A DNA stretch of 25,865 bases from JANPJV01 sp031425695 (GTDB lineage Bacteria > Pseudomonadota > Gammaproteobacteria > Xanthomonadales > SZUA-5): NCBI GenBank assembly GCA_031425695.1, contig JANPJV010000017.1:1-25865 (forward strand). The letters are read 5' to 3'. The notes under the pieces are model-generated. The model was not told where the DNA came from, did not search any database, and saw only the letters and a program-made list of their open reading frames with translations. This document shows, piece after piece, positions 1 to 7,318 of the stretch. The stretch's first letter is position 1, and the number at the start of each line of letters is the position of its first letter. Both the position numbers and the translations under genes were made by a program.

Positions 1-5
1 TGGTG

Positions 6-80
6 TGCGGCGCTCTGCGCCGCTTTGGATGCCTTTTTTCAAACTGACCAAGAGCATCCAAAGCGGCGCAGAGCGCCGCA
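6..80. repeat. Paired-hairpin inverted repeat (REP-like doublet)
   Basis: Two perfect 27-bp inverted arms (6-32 and 54-80) flank a 21-base spacer. Each arm also contains its own palindrome, GCGGCGC-TCT-GCGCCGC, so the element can fold as two small hairpins or one long one. This is the layout of a REP doublet (BIME). It lies about 130 bases upstream of the lipoprotein start. Whether it acts as a terminator for a gene left of the window cannot be seen. Confidence 0.75.
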
Positions 81-208
81 TTCCAAATTAGCTCGCGCGC
101 AGCTGAATGCGCTCGCGACACGCGGGAACCTCGGCGTGAGAGCGCGGTCCATCACGCGGCTTCCGACACGGAACCGTAAGCTGCTCTATTCACCGTAAAG
201 GATTACTT

Positions 209-982
209 ATGCATTTCCAGCATTCCCGCAGCGCGCTCGCGCTGGTCCTCAGCCTGTCCCTGGCGGCATGCGGAAGCGATGAGCCGGAAGCCGAAACCGC
301 GGCCCCAGCGGCGCCGGCGGCCGCAGTAAAGCCTGCGGTCAGCACCGCAAGCACCGCACCGGTGGTGGTCGAGGACAAGGCGCCAGCGCCCGTCTTGCCG
401 GTGGCCGACAGCCCCTACGAGCGCGGCCAGCGTTCGCTGACCGAAGTCCCGAGCATGCGCCTCGAAAGCGAATTCGCCGCCGCGGGTGGCAGCACGCAGT
501 ATTTGGCGGGCGGGCGCCAGGGCGACAAATACGTGTTCACCGTGCGTACCCTGCCGAAGCCGGACAACGCTTTCGACGGCAGCTGGATGTTCCAGAATGG
601 GCGCTTCCTCCGCCAGCAGGGACAGGGCTTCGACCAGGCCAGCCTGCCGCCGCAGGTGGTCTCGATGTTCTTGAACGCGCTCGCTGCGCTGCCTGACGAG
701 GAAGCCGAGCTCAGCCCCGACAAGGGCGCGCTCGACAATGCGAATGGCGTGTCCTGCCAGCCACGCTCCATCGATCTCAAGCGCTCGCGTCTCGGCGCCC
801 AGAGCTTCAATCGCCTGGTCGCCTGCGTCGACGAGCCGCGCGCGTTGATCGTCAAGATCAGCGCCACCACCCGTACCGGGGAAACCCTGGTTGCGACGCT
901 CTCTGGGTATGGGGAAGCGGTCGAGATTCCGCAGACGGCCGAGGTCAAGTCCTGGGACCAGATGTACCCGCGCAAGCAGTGA
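209..982 (+). CDS. Putative lipoprotein of unknown function
   Basis: 257 residues. Residues 1-21 form a lipoprotein signal peptide: a basic start, a hydrophobic stretch and a lipobox LAAC with the lipidated cysteine at 21. Asp is not at the +2 position (C-G-S-D), so outer-membrane sorting is plausible. Residues 25-65 are an Ala/Pro/Val-rich linker, and the rest is a soluble domain with two cysteines (in VSCQPR and VACVDE) that could form a disulphide. An AAGGA ribosome site precedes the ATG by about 7 bases. I do not recognise the folded domain. The gene is followed by a GC-rich hairpin cluster and converges on the next gene, so it appears monocistronic. Confidence 0.8.
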   Translation: MHFQHSRSALALVLSLSLAACGSDEPEAETAAPAAPAAAVKPAVSTASTAPVVVEDKAPAPVLPVADSPYERGQRSLTEVPSMRLESEFAAAGGSTQYLAGGRQGDKYVFTVRTLPKPDNAFDGSWMFQNGRFLRQQGQGFDQASLPPQVVSMFLNALAALPDEEAELSPDKGALDNANGVSCQPRSIDLKRSRLGAQSFNRLVACVDEPRALIVKISATTRTGETLVATLSGYGEAVEIPQTAEVKSWDQMYPRKQ

Positions 983-1011
983 TTACTGCTCCCCTCTACC
1001 ATGCTTCTGGG

Positions 1012-1113
1012 GAGAGGGGTTGGGGGAGAGGGTGGCATTTGCCGATTCCTCGGCATCGGAGCAGAAAAAGCCCCTCTCCCCCAGCCCCTCTCCCTAAAAG
1101 CTTGGGAGAGGGG
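1012..1113. repeat. CCCTCTCCC-type hairpin cluster between convergent genes
   Basis: A 21-bp inverted pair (1012-1032 with 1072-1092, one mismatch) is followed by a perfect 10-bp stem with a 9-base loop (1085-1094 with 1104-1113). A shorter pairing, 991-997 with 1013-1019, precedes it. The elements lie between the stop codons of two converging genes and could terminate both transcripts, although no run of T follows. A related hairpin with the same CCCTCTCCC core occurs at 9263-9297, which marks it as an interspersed repeat. Confidence 0.65.
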
Positions 1114-1135
1114 AGCGTTGGCGCCGCACTGAGAT

Positions 1136-1678
1136 TCAGTACTCCAGATCCTCGAGCCGCACGCGGATGCGGCGACCGGGGCGGCGCTCGCTGAATACCT
1201 GGGCGGTGTAGCCGTCGTAGTCGACGGTAACCTCGTATCCGACCAGGCGATCCCGCTGCGCACCCTGTGCGACCTCGCAGCGGCGCTCGTAGCGGACTTC
1301 GCCCCCGTATTGACGCTGTTGCACGCGGCTTTGATTCACGCGAGCGACAGCGGCCTCGAGCGCATTGCCGGCTGGCGTGGGCGTAAAGCTCGGCGTTCCC
1401 TTGGTCGACGGCTTGGCGACCACGCCACCGACCACGCCCCCGACGAATTCCTGCTTGCCCGCGGCGGCCGCTGGTCGTGGCGCTGGTGTCACCGGCACAT
1501 CCCAGCAATATTCCTCGGCATCGTCGTAGACGGCTCGGATATCAAGCACACGCGCATTGACGAATTCCGACTGGCGCCGTGAATAGCGGTCGTCGTCTTC
1601 ATAGTAATCCTGGCCGCTCGCCAATCCGCTGCCAAGGCTCGCCACCAGCAACAACAGACTCGGACCCCATCTATTCAT
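1136..1678 (-). CDS. Exported glycine-zipper protein
   Basis: 180 residues when started at the ATG at 1678, which has GGAGAG about 6 bases upstream and gives a clean signal peptide (hydrophobic 7-19, cleavage near ASG-Q at 22-23). An open frame continues upstream but its extra residues are basic and low in complexity, so I reject that longer start. Residues 40-60 (VNARVLDIRAVY...CWD) and the C-terminal half (VGYEVTVDYDGYTAQV) match the usual plan of xanthomonad glycine-zipper 2TM envelope proteins. The zipper itself is short here (GGVVGGVV, 80-87), where relatives usually have a longer GxxxG hairpin. Cys58 and Cys134 match the paired cysteines of the family. The role is probably structural, in the envelope; the biochemical function is unknown. 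Confidence 0.75.
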   Translation of the reverse strand: MNRWGPSLLLLVASLGSGLASGQDYYEDDDRYSRRQSEFVNARVLDIRAVYDDAEEYCWDVPVTPAPRPAAAAGKQEFVGGVVGGVVAKPSTKGTPSFTPTPAGNALEAAVARVNQSRVQQRQYGGEVRYERRCEVAQGAQRDRLVGYEVTVDYDGYTAQVFSERRPGRRIRVRLEDLEY

Positions 1679-1977
1679 TCCGCTCTCCAGGAATCCACGC
1701 CAGATATCGCTGCGGGGAAATGACAGCCTATGGCAGGCGTATTGAATTGGCTCTGAATCAAGGCCTCCGTGCGGAAGCCGATCTCGAGTGGCGCGCGCCC
1801 GTGCCTGTTGCAGTGCAACACGGGCAGACCTTGGCCTGACGCACGCGCAGGCGTAGTGTCGGGAAGCACAGGGTCGCTGTCGCGCTCGAGGCTGGGGCAG
1901 CGGTGGATCGATCCGATTTCGCCAGGCGCTTGCCCGGTGGGGCTGGCTGACTGGCTCATCGTGACCAGGAGAGCCCA
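1679..1977. other. Intergenic region between divergent genes
   Basis: This stretch separates the start of the glycine-zipper gene (-) from the EF-G-like gene (+), so it must carry promoters for both. I see a stem-loop at 1798-1824 (CCCGTG/CACGGG with an inner TTGC/GCAA). An AGGAGAG ribosome site lies at the right end, about 6 bases before the EF-G-like ATG. Open frames crossing it have atypical composition and no recognisable products. No convincing -35/-10 pair could be chosen by eye. Confidence 0.5.
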
Positions 1978-4029
1978 ATGCCCGCCTATAGCACCTCGCA
2001 GATCCGCAACGTCGCCCTCGTAGGCCACGGCGGCGCCGGCAAGACGACGCTATTCGAAGCCCTGCTTTTTGCCGGCGTCGCGATCAACCAGCAGGGCAGT
2101 GTCGAGCGCGGCACGACCGTGTCAGACCATGATCCGATGGAAAAGGAGCGCCAACACTCGCTCAGCTCGACGATCGCTTCAGTCGACCACCAGGGCATCC
2201 ATGTCAACCTGATCGACACCCCGGGATATCCCGATTTTCGCGGCCCCACCCTGTCGGCGTTGACGGCGGTGGAGACCTGCGCGGTGGTGGTCAGCGCCAG
2301 CCACGGCATCGAACACTCGACTGTGCGCTTGATGGAATATGCCAAGGCCAGGCGCCTGTGCCGGTTGTTGATCGTCAACAAGATCGACCATCCGGACGCT
2401 GATCTCGAAATGCTGGTCGAGCAACTGCGCGAGGCCTTTGGCAATGAATGCCTGCCGATCAACCTGCCCGCCAAGGGGCGTACACGCGTCGTCGATTGCT
2501 TCTTTTCCCCGTCGGGCGAGTCGGATTTCTCTTCGGTGCGCGAGGCCCATCAACGCATCATCGACCAGGTGGTCGAGATCAATGAAGAGGTCATGGGCCA
2601 TTACCTCGAGGAAGGCGAGGAAGGGTTGTCCGGGCAGGAGCTGCACGATGCGTTCGAGCAATGCCTGCGCGAGGGACACCTGGTGCCGATCTGCTTCGTG
2701 TCCTCGCGCACCGGCGCCGGCATTCCCGAATTGCTGGAGCTGTTCGAGAAGCTGATGCCGAACCCGTCGGAAGCCAACCCGCCTTTGTTCACCAAGGGGC
2801 GGCAGCCGAACGCGGAGCCGTTCCGCACCGAGCCGGATCCGAAACGGCACGTGGTGGCGGACGTCTTCAAGATCGTCAACGATCCTTTCGTCGGCAAGCT
2901 CAGCGTGTTCCGGGTCTACCAGGGCAGCGTGCGCCGCGACACCCAGATCTTCATCGATGACGGCAGGAAAGCCTTCAAGGTCGGCCACCTGTTCAAGCTC
3001 CGCGGCAAGGAACACACCGAGATCGAGCAGGCCATTCCGGGCGACATTGCCGCGGTGTCCAAGATCGAGGAAATCCACTTCGATGCCGTACTTCACGACA
3101 GCCACGACGAGGACCAGATCCGTCTCTCGCCCATCAACTTCCCCGACCCGATGTTCGGCCTGGCGATCCAGCCGGCCACGCGCGGCCAGGAGCAGAAGCT
3201 GCACAACGCGCTGCATCGGCTCACTGAAGAGGATCCGTGTTTCCGCGTCGAGCATCATCACGAGCTCAACGAGACGGTGATCCGTGGCCTCGGTGAACTG
3301 CACCTGCGGGTGATGCTAGAGCGCATGCGCGAACGCTATGGCGTCGACGTGATCACGCGGCCGCCGCGGATCGCCTATCGCGAGACCATTTCCGCGCTCG
3401 CCGACGGACATGCGCGCCACAAGAAGCAGACCGGCGGCGCCGGCCAGTTCGGCGAGGTCTACCTGCGCGTCGAACCGCTGCCGCGCGGAACTGGGTTCGA
3501 GTTCGTCGACGAGGTCAAGGGCGGCACCATTCCCGGCCAGTTCCTGCCGGCAATCGAAAAGGGCGTGCGCCAGGTGCTCGACCACGGCGCAGTCGCCGGC
3601 TACCAGTTGCACGATGTGCGCGTGATCGTCTACGACGGCAAATACCATCCGGTCGATTCAAAGGAAGTCGCCTTCGTCAGCGCCGGCAAGAAGGCCTTTC
3701 TCGACGCCATCGCCAAGGCGCGACCGATGGTGCTCGAGCCAATCGTCAACCTCGATGTCACCGTGCCTGACCAGTTCATGGGCGACATCACGGGCGGCCT
3801 CGCCACCAAGCGCGCGCGCATCAACGGCACCGATTCCCTGCGCGGCGGCGAGCTCATCATCAAGGCGCAGGTGCCGCTCGCCGAAATCGCCGAATACAGC
3901 AACGAGCTCAAGGCGCTGACGGCGGGTCGCGGTCGCTACAGCATCGAGCTCAGCCATTACGAAGCAGTACCGGGGAACGTCCAGCGCAGCCTGGTCGATG
4001 CCTATCGGCCGCGGCACGAGGAGGACTGA
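1978..4029 (+). CDS. fusA2: Elongation factor G-like GTPase (EF-G2/FusA2 type)
   Basis: 683 residues, close to the usual EF-G length. G domain: P-loop GHGGAGKTT (16-24), DTPG (80-83), NKID (134-137) and SSRTGAG as G5. Domain II starts near 285, and domains III-V carry the QTGGAGQFGEV segment (about 484) and the domain IV tip GKYHPVDSKE (about 552-561). Two departures from translocating EF-G are visible. The P-loop lacks the Asp of AHIDAGKTT, and DTPG is followed by Tyr84 where canonical EF-G has the GTPase-activating His. Both are typical of the second EF-G lineage (actinobacterial FusA2, Thermus EF-G-2), which usually coexists with a true fusA in an str operon. A ribosome-associated GTPase is certain in outline; whether it translocates, recycles or acts under stress is not. 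AGGAGAG precedes the ATG. It stands alone, with no ribosomal-protein genes nearby. Confidence 0.93.
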   Translation: MPAYSTSQIRNVALVGHGGAGKTTLFEALLFAGVAINQQGSVERGTTVSDHDPMEKERQHSLSSTIASVDHQGIHVNLIDTPGYPDFRGPTLSALTAVETCAVVVSASHGIEHSTVRLMEYAKARRLCRLLIVNKIDHPDADLEMLVEQLREAFGNECLPINLPAKGRTRVVDCFFSPSGESDFSSVREAHQRIIDQVVEINEEVMGHYLEEGEEGLSGQELHDAFEQCLREGHLVPICFVSSRTGAGIPELLELFEKLMPNPSEANPPLFTKGRQPNAEPFRTEPDPKRHVVADVFKIVNDPFVGKLSVFRVYQGSVRRDTQIFIDDGRKAFKVGHLFKLRGKEHTEIEQAIPGDIAAVSKIEEIHFDAVLHDSHDEDQIRLSPINFPDPMFGLAIQPATRGQEQKLHNALHRLTEEDPCFRVEHHHELNETVIRGLGELHLRVMLERMRERYGVDVITRPPRIAYRETISALADGHARHKKQTGGAGQFGEVYLRVEPLPRGTGFEFVDEVKGGTIPGQFLPAIEKGVRQVLDHGAVAGYQLHDVRVIVYDGKYHPVDSKEVAFVSAGKKAFLDAIAKARPMVLEPIVNLDVTVPDQFMGDITGGLATKRARINGTDSLRGGELIIKAQVPLAEIAEYSNELKALTAGRGRYSIELSHYEAVPGNVQRSLVDAYRPRHEED

Positions 4030-4083
4030 GGGTCTTCCGGTTTTGGGTGTGCGGGCACATTGGGAGCGCCGGATCCCGTACGT

Positions 4084-4159
4084 CATGTTGCCCGCGTAGC
4101 GGGCTACTTGACGCGCGCCGCCGGGAAGGTGTCAAGTAGCCCGCTGCGCGGGCAACATG
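4084..4159. repeat. Paired-hairpin inverted repeat (REP-like doublet)
   Basis: Two 29-bp arms (4084-4112 and 4131-4159) are inverted copies with one mismatch. Each arm contains its own 6-bp hairpin with a 3-base loop (GCCCGC-nnn-GCGGGC). The element sits 55 bases after the EF-G-like stop and 66 before the next start. It has the same layout as the repeat at 6-80 but a different sequence, so it is a second repeat family. It may double as a terminator or mRNA stabiliser. Confidence 0.75.
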
Positions 4160-4225
4160 AACTACGTGCGCTAGCCAATCAGTCCGAGTTGCACAATCTG
4201 GCCGCCACCCACCCGGAGCCCGCTA

Positions 4226-5020
4226 ATGTCGCTGCTGCAATTCCTGGGTCGCCGACTCGCCGGATTCCTGGCGCGGCCGCGCGCGTGGGCCGCGCATCCG
4301 GCCACCAGCCCGCATGCGCAGGTGGCCGCGACCCTGCGCAAGGGCGATGTTCTGCTGGTCGAGGGCACCAGCCGTTTCTCCAGTGCAATCAAGTACCTGA
4401 CCCAGTCAACCTGGTCTCACGCGGCGCTGTGCATCGGCGATCGCTGGGGTCCGCCGGAGCCGGACGAGCCGCCACGCGTACTGGTCGACGTGGATGTCGT
4501 CGAAGGCGTTCGGGTGATTCCGCTCGAAGCCTTCAGCGGCCTGCATACGCGCATCTGCCGACCCATTGGACTGGCGCCCGCGGAGATCGACCGACTGATC
4601 GACTTCATGCTCGAGCGTGTTGGCTATATGTACGACCTCAAGAATATTTTGGACCTGGCGCGCTACCTGATCCGTACGCCGCCGCTGCCGGGCACCTCCA
4701 AGCGCCGTCTGATCGCGCTCGGCAGCGGCGAGCCGACGCGCGCAATCTGCTCGACCTTGCTGGCACAGGCGTTCGCATCGATCCGCTATCCGATCCTTCC
4801 GGAGATCGAGGTCTTGGCCAAGGCCGGACCGACGGCCCAGGCAGCGCTCGAGGAGATCCTGCACATCCGCCACCACAGCCTGTACGCGCCGCGCGACTTC
4901 GATGTCTCGCCGTTTTTCCAGGTGGTCAAGCCGCGCCTCGAAGGGGACTTCGATTTCCGGCGGCTGGTGTGGAGCCCCGCCGAGGCTGCGGGAGCTCCGG
5001 CGATTCCGCAGCGCTCGTGA
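4226..5020 (+). CDS. Permuted papain-like cysteine hydrolase (YiiX/YebB, NlpC/P60 superfamily)
   Basis: 264 residues, with GGAG about 9 bases before the ATG. The order of the putative catalytic residues is that of the permuted branch: His65 in STWSHAAL first, Cys175 in RAICSTLLAQAF later. KGDVLLVEG...SSAIKYLTQ (40-60), ahead of the His, is also typical of YiiX-like proteins. Relatives are amidases or hydrolases acting on peptide, lipid or cell-wall amides; the substrate here is unknown. There is no signal peptide or lipobox, although the first 22 residues are basic and amphipathic and could touch the membrane. The stop codon overlaps the start of the next gene by 4 bases (GTGA), so the two are probably translationally coupled. 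Confidence 0.75.
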   Translation: MSLLQFLGRRLAGFLARPRAWAAHPATSPHAQVAATLRKGDVLLVEGTSRFSSAIKYLTQSTWSHAALCIGDRWGPPEPDEPPRVLVDVDVVEGVRVIPLEAFSGLHTRICRPIGLAPAEIDRLIDFMLERVGYMYDLKNILDLARYLIRTPPLPGTSKRRLIALGSGEPTRAICSTLLAQAFASIRYPILPEIEVLAKAGPTAQAALEEILHIRHHSLYAPRDFDVSPFFQVVKPRLEGDFDFRRLVWSPAEAAGAPAIPQRS

Positions 5021-5430
5021 GCAAGCCCGCGCGATCGCCGAGGCAAGTCGAACTGTTCACCCGCGTGCAGATCCTCATCGACGCTGGGGGCGTGGACGCC
5101 GAAGCCAGTCCACGGCCTTGGTTCGTCTACCTGCTCGAGTGCAATGGGGGCCGCATCTACACCGGGATTGCCGTGGATGTCGCAAAGCGACTGACGCTGC
5201 ACCAGAACGGCAAGGGCGCCAGCTTCACCCGCATGCATGTGCCGCAGGCGCTGCTGGCGAGCTTCAAGTTTCCAGACCGAGCGGCCGCGAGTCGCGCCGA
5301 AGCCGCGTTCAAGCGGCTCGGCGCGGCCCAGAAGCGGACGCTCATACCCATGCAGGTCGGCTTCGCGGCACACGAGTGTGCCGTCATCTCCGGTGACGTC
5401 GTCTCCGGAAATGCAGCGGAGCAAAGATGA
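5017..5430 (+). CDS. GIY-YIG superfamily nuclease-like protein
   Basis: 137 residues from the GTG at 5017, whose last two bases lie in the previous gene's stop (GTGA overlap). The GIY-YIG domain spans about residues 34-108: VYLL (37-40) in place of GIY, IYTGI (47-51) in place of YIG, Arg58, His62, then KGASFTR (66-72) and Glu95 as the probable metal ligand. This is the compact YhbQ/UPF0213-type single-domain form. Relatives are usually about 80-100 residues; this one carries an extra 33-residue N-terminus and a short C-terminal extension. DNA cleavage is an inference from the family. Pairing with a papain-like hydrolase is not a combination I know. Confidence 0.8.
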   Translation: MSKPARSPRQVELFTRVQILIDAGGVDAEASPRPWFVYLLECNGGRIYTGIAVDVAKRLTLHQNGKGASFTRMHVPQALLASFKFPDRAAASRAEAAFKRLGAAQKRTLIPMQVGFAAHECAVISGDVVSGNAAEQR

Positions 5431-5445
5431 CGCTGTGCTTCGCGT

Positions 5446-5478
5446 TTCGAAGCAGCCGATGAATCGGGCTGCCTCGAA
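5446..5478. terminator. Bidirectional terminator-like hairpin
   Basis: The stem TTCGA-(A)-GCAGCC pairs with GGCTGC-(C)-TCGAA around a 9-base loop. It lies in the 54-base gap between two converging stop codons (GIY-YIG gene ending 5430, Kbp gene ending 5485). No strong T run follows on either side, so it would be a weak or factor-assisted terminator. Confidence 0.55.
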
Positions 5479-5484
5479 GATCGA

Positions 5485-6027
5485 CTACAGCGTCGGAACG
5501 CGCAGGACCTGGCCCGGATAAATCTTGTCCGGATCCTTGAGCATCGGCTTGTTGGCCTCGAAGATGCCCTGGTACTTGGACGAATCGCCGTACATTTCCT
5601 TGGCGATCTTCGACAGCGTGTCGCCGGACTTCACGGTGTAGGTCTTGGATGACCATGGGGCTTCTGCCGGCGACTTGTGCGACATCGAGGTCGATGCACC
5701 CACAGCGCCTGGCACGCCCGGGAATTGATTGGGTACGCTGCCGCCAGCCGTCGCCTGCGGGCGCCCGATCTGGATGCGGTCGTCGACCTTGTCGACACCG
5801 TCCACGTTGCCGACGATGAGGATCACCTTTTCACGCGTGTCCTGATCCGGCACCCAGCCCTCGGCGATCAGCACGCCGTTCTGGAAGCGAAAATGCAGAT
5901 TCTCGGGATTGATGCCGTGATCCTGGACGTGTGTCCGCAGCGGCTTGGACGGCTCGCCATGAGTCTCTGGTTTGTCCTTGCCGAACAGCTTCGCGCCCGC
6001 GTTGCGAACGAAATCAAAAATACCCAT
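5485..6027 (-). CDS. kbp: Kbp/YgaU-like BON-LysM protein
   Basis: 180 residues. The N-terminus MGIFDFVRNAGAKLFG is the characteristic start of Kbp (YgaU, also called LysM). A BON domain covers about 25-88 (RTHVQDHGI...VGNVDGVDKVDDRI). A LysM domain covers about 128-177 (TYTVKSGDTLSKIAKEMYG...IFEANKPMLKDPDKIYPGQVLRVP) and is nearly the E. coli sequence. E. coli Kbp is a 149-residue cytoplasmic potassium-binding protein; this one is longer because of a Gly/Pro/Ser linker at 90-127. There is no signal peptide, in keeping with the family. GGAG lies about 8 bases before the ATG. It lies downstream of the two glycosyltransferases on the same strand with a 103-base gap and probably has its own promoter. 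Confidence 0.9.
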   Translation of the reverse strand: MGIFDFVRNAGAKLFGKDKPETHGEPSKPLRTHVQDHGINPENLHFRFQNGVLIAEGWVPDQDTREKVILIVGNVDGVDKVDDRIQIGRPQATAGGSVPNQFPGVPGAVGASTSMSHKSPAEAPWSSKTYTVKSGDTLSKIAKEMYGDSSKYQGIFEANKPMLKDPDKIYPGQVLRVPTL

Positions 6028-6130
6028 TGCGCATTCTCCAAAGGTGCGGTGGTCGCAAGATCGCGACCGTCAACTCAACTCGAGTGCATGCTCCATCGAA
6101 GGCCGTGAAGACGAAGTGCGGTTGCGGGGA

Positions 6131-7318
6131 TCACGCGTCAGGCAATGCGCCCTCGAGCAGCTCCTGGACGCCCTGCAGCACGCTTGCCACCGCATCGGGG
6201 TCACGTTCGCGCGCGGCCAGCGAGCGTGCCCCTTCGGCCAGCGCGCTCGCGCCGAGCAGGCGACGGATCAACGGCAGGAAGTCAGGACGCTCGTCAGTGC
6301 CCAGGTACAACAGGGCCACGCCCGCGCGCACCGCCATGCGCGCAGACAGGTACTGCTCGGTATGCAGCGGCAGCAGCAGCACCGGCTTGCCGTGCTGCGT
6401 TGCGCGCACCTGCAAGCCGCCGCCGTGGCAGATCACCGCATCGACCTCTGGCAGCAGCGTCTCCAGATCCAGCGTCTCGGTGACGTACGCAATGTGCGCA
6501 GCCGGGCGCAGCTTGTCCACGGCGATGCCATCGTGGAAACAGATGACCGATGCCTGCGGCAGCCGTGCCAGGGCATGCACCATGCGATCGACCTGCGGAT
6601 AGTCCTTGCGCAGGTAGGCGAACACCCGCCGTGGCTGCACCGGGCCCGGCCAGTGTGCCTGCGCACCGCTCGGGAAGCTGGGACAGACATAGCGCACGTC
6701 CGCACGCGGTGCGGCGTAGTCGAGCGCACGCAGGTGACGGATGAACTGCAGCTGCGCTCCAAAGCCGTGCGTCAGGTCTTTTGCGGGACCCAGCCCCGCA
6801 CTCAGCCGAACTTCATTCAAATGCGCCAGGAGGCGTTGGGCGCGTTCCTGGCATGCTGCAACATCGACTTGCTCCCAGTCGCGGAAGATCCCCCAGGCGG
6901 CGGCGTCGGTCGCATGGAAAAAGCCGTCGTAGGCCAGGCTGCGCACGACCCCGTGCGTCGCGGCGACTGCCATCGGTGCTGCGTCGGCGATCAAGAGGTC
7001 GATGCGCAATTCCACCAGCAGCGCGCGCCAGGCGAAGAACACCGCGGCGAGGCTCTCGGACGAATGGCCACCGGCGTCGAACCAGAGCACGTCCGCGAGC
7101 GAGCTTTGTTGTCCAGGCCGGGCCGCCAGACCCGGAAAGAAAGGCGCCGCGAGCACCGCCACCGGCAGCCCCGCGAAACCATGCTCGACGCGCGTCAGAT
7201 CGCGTGCGGCAACCAGCACCTGATGGCCTTGCGCCAGCAGCGCCACGCTGATTGCGCGCAGTGGTAGCACATGCCCGAAGCCACCGCCGAGCTCCCAAGC
7301 GATCAGGATGCGCGCCAT
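6131..7318 (-). CDS. GT-B glycosyltransferase (GT1/MGT-like), copy 2 of a tandem pair
   Basis: 395 residues with the GT-B plan of family-1 glycosyltransferases. The N-terminal acceptor half starts RILIAWELGGGFGHVLPL, with His16 at the place of the catalytic base. The C-terminal nucleotide-sugar half has CHGGGLQVRATQHGKPVLLLP (297-317), then TEQYLSARMAVRAG. It is clearly paralogous to the gene at 7319-8524: WELGxGFGHV, APFFPG, IDLLIADAAPMA, WGIFRDWE, DYAAPR and CHGG all align. The ATG follows the upstream gene's TGA with no spacing, so the two are translated from one message. No signal peptide or membrane segment is seen. The acceptor could be a lipid, polyketide or glycan and cannot be told. 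The start has no separate strong ribosome site, which fits coupling. Confidence 0.85.
   Translation of the reverse strand: MARILIAWELGGGFGHVLPLRAISVALLAQGHQVLVAARDLTRVEHGFAGLPVAVLAAPFFPGLAARPGQQSSLADVLWFDAGGHSSESLAAVFFAWRALLVELRIDLLIADAAPMAVAATHGVVRSLAYDGFFHATDAAAWGIFRDWEQVDVAACQERAQRLLAHLNEVRLSAGLGPAKDLTHGFGAQLQFIRHLRALDYAAPRADVRYVCPSFPSGAQAHWPGPVQPRRVFAYLRKDYPQVDRMVHALARLPQASVICFHDGIAVDKLRPAAHIAYVTETLDLETLLPEVDAVICHGGGLQVRATQHGKPVLLLPLHTEQYLSARMAVRAGVALLYLGTDERPDFLPLIRRLLGASALAEGARSLAARERDPDAVASVLQGVQELLEGALPDA

Noticed and set aside
1679..1978. N-terminal extension of the glycine-zipper gene
   Set aside because: The added residues are basic and low in complexity and precede a good ribosome site and signal peptide at 1678.
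4060..5016. Long plus frame leading into the GIY-YIG gene
   Set aside because: It lies out of frame inside the papain-like gene. The GTG at 5017 gives a natural coupled start.
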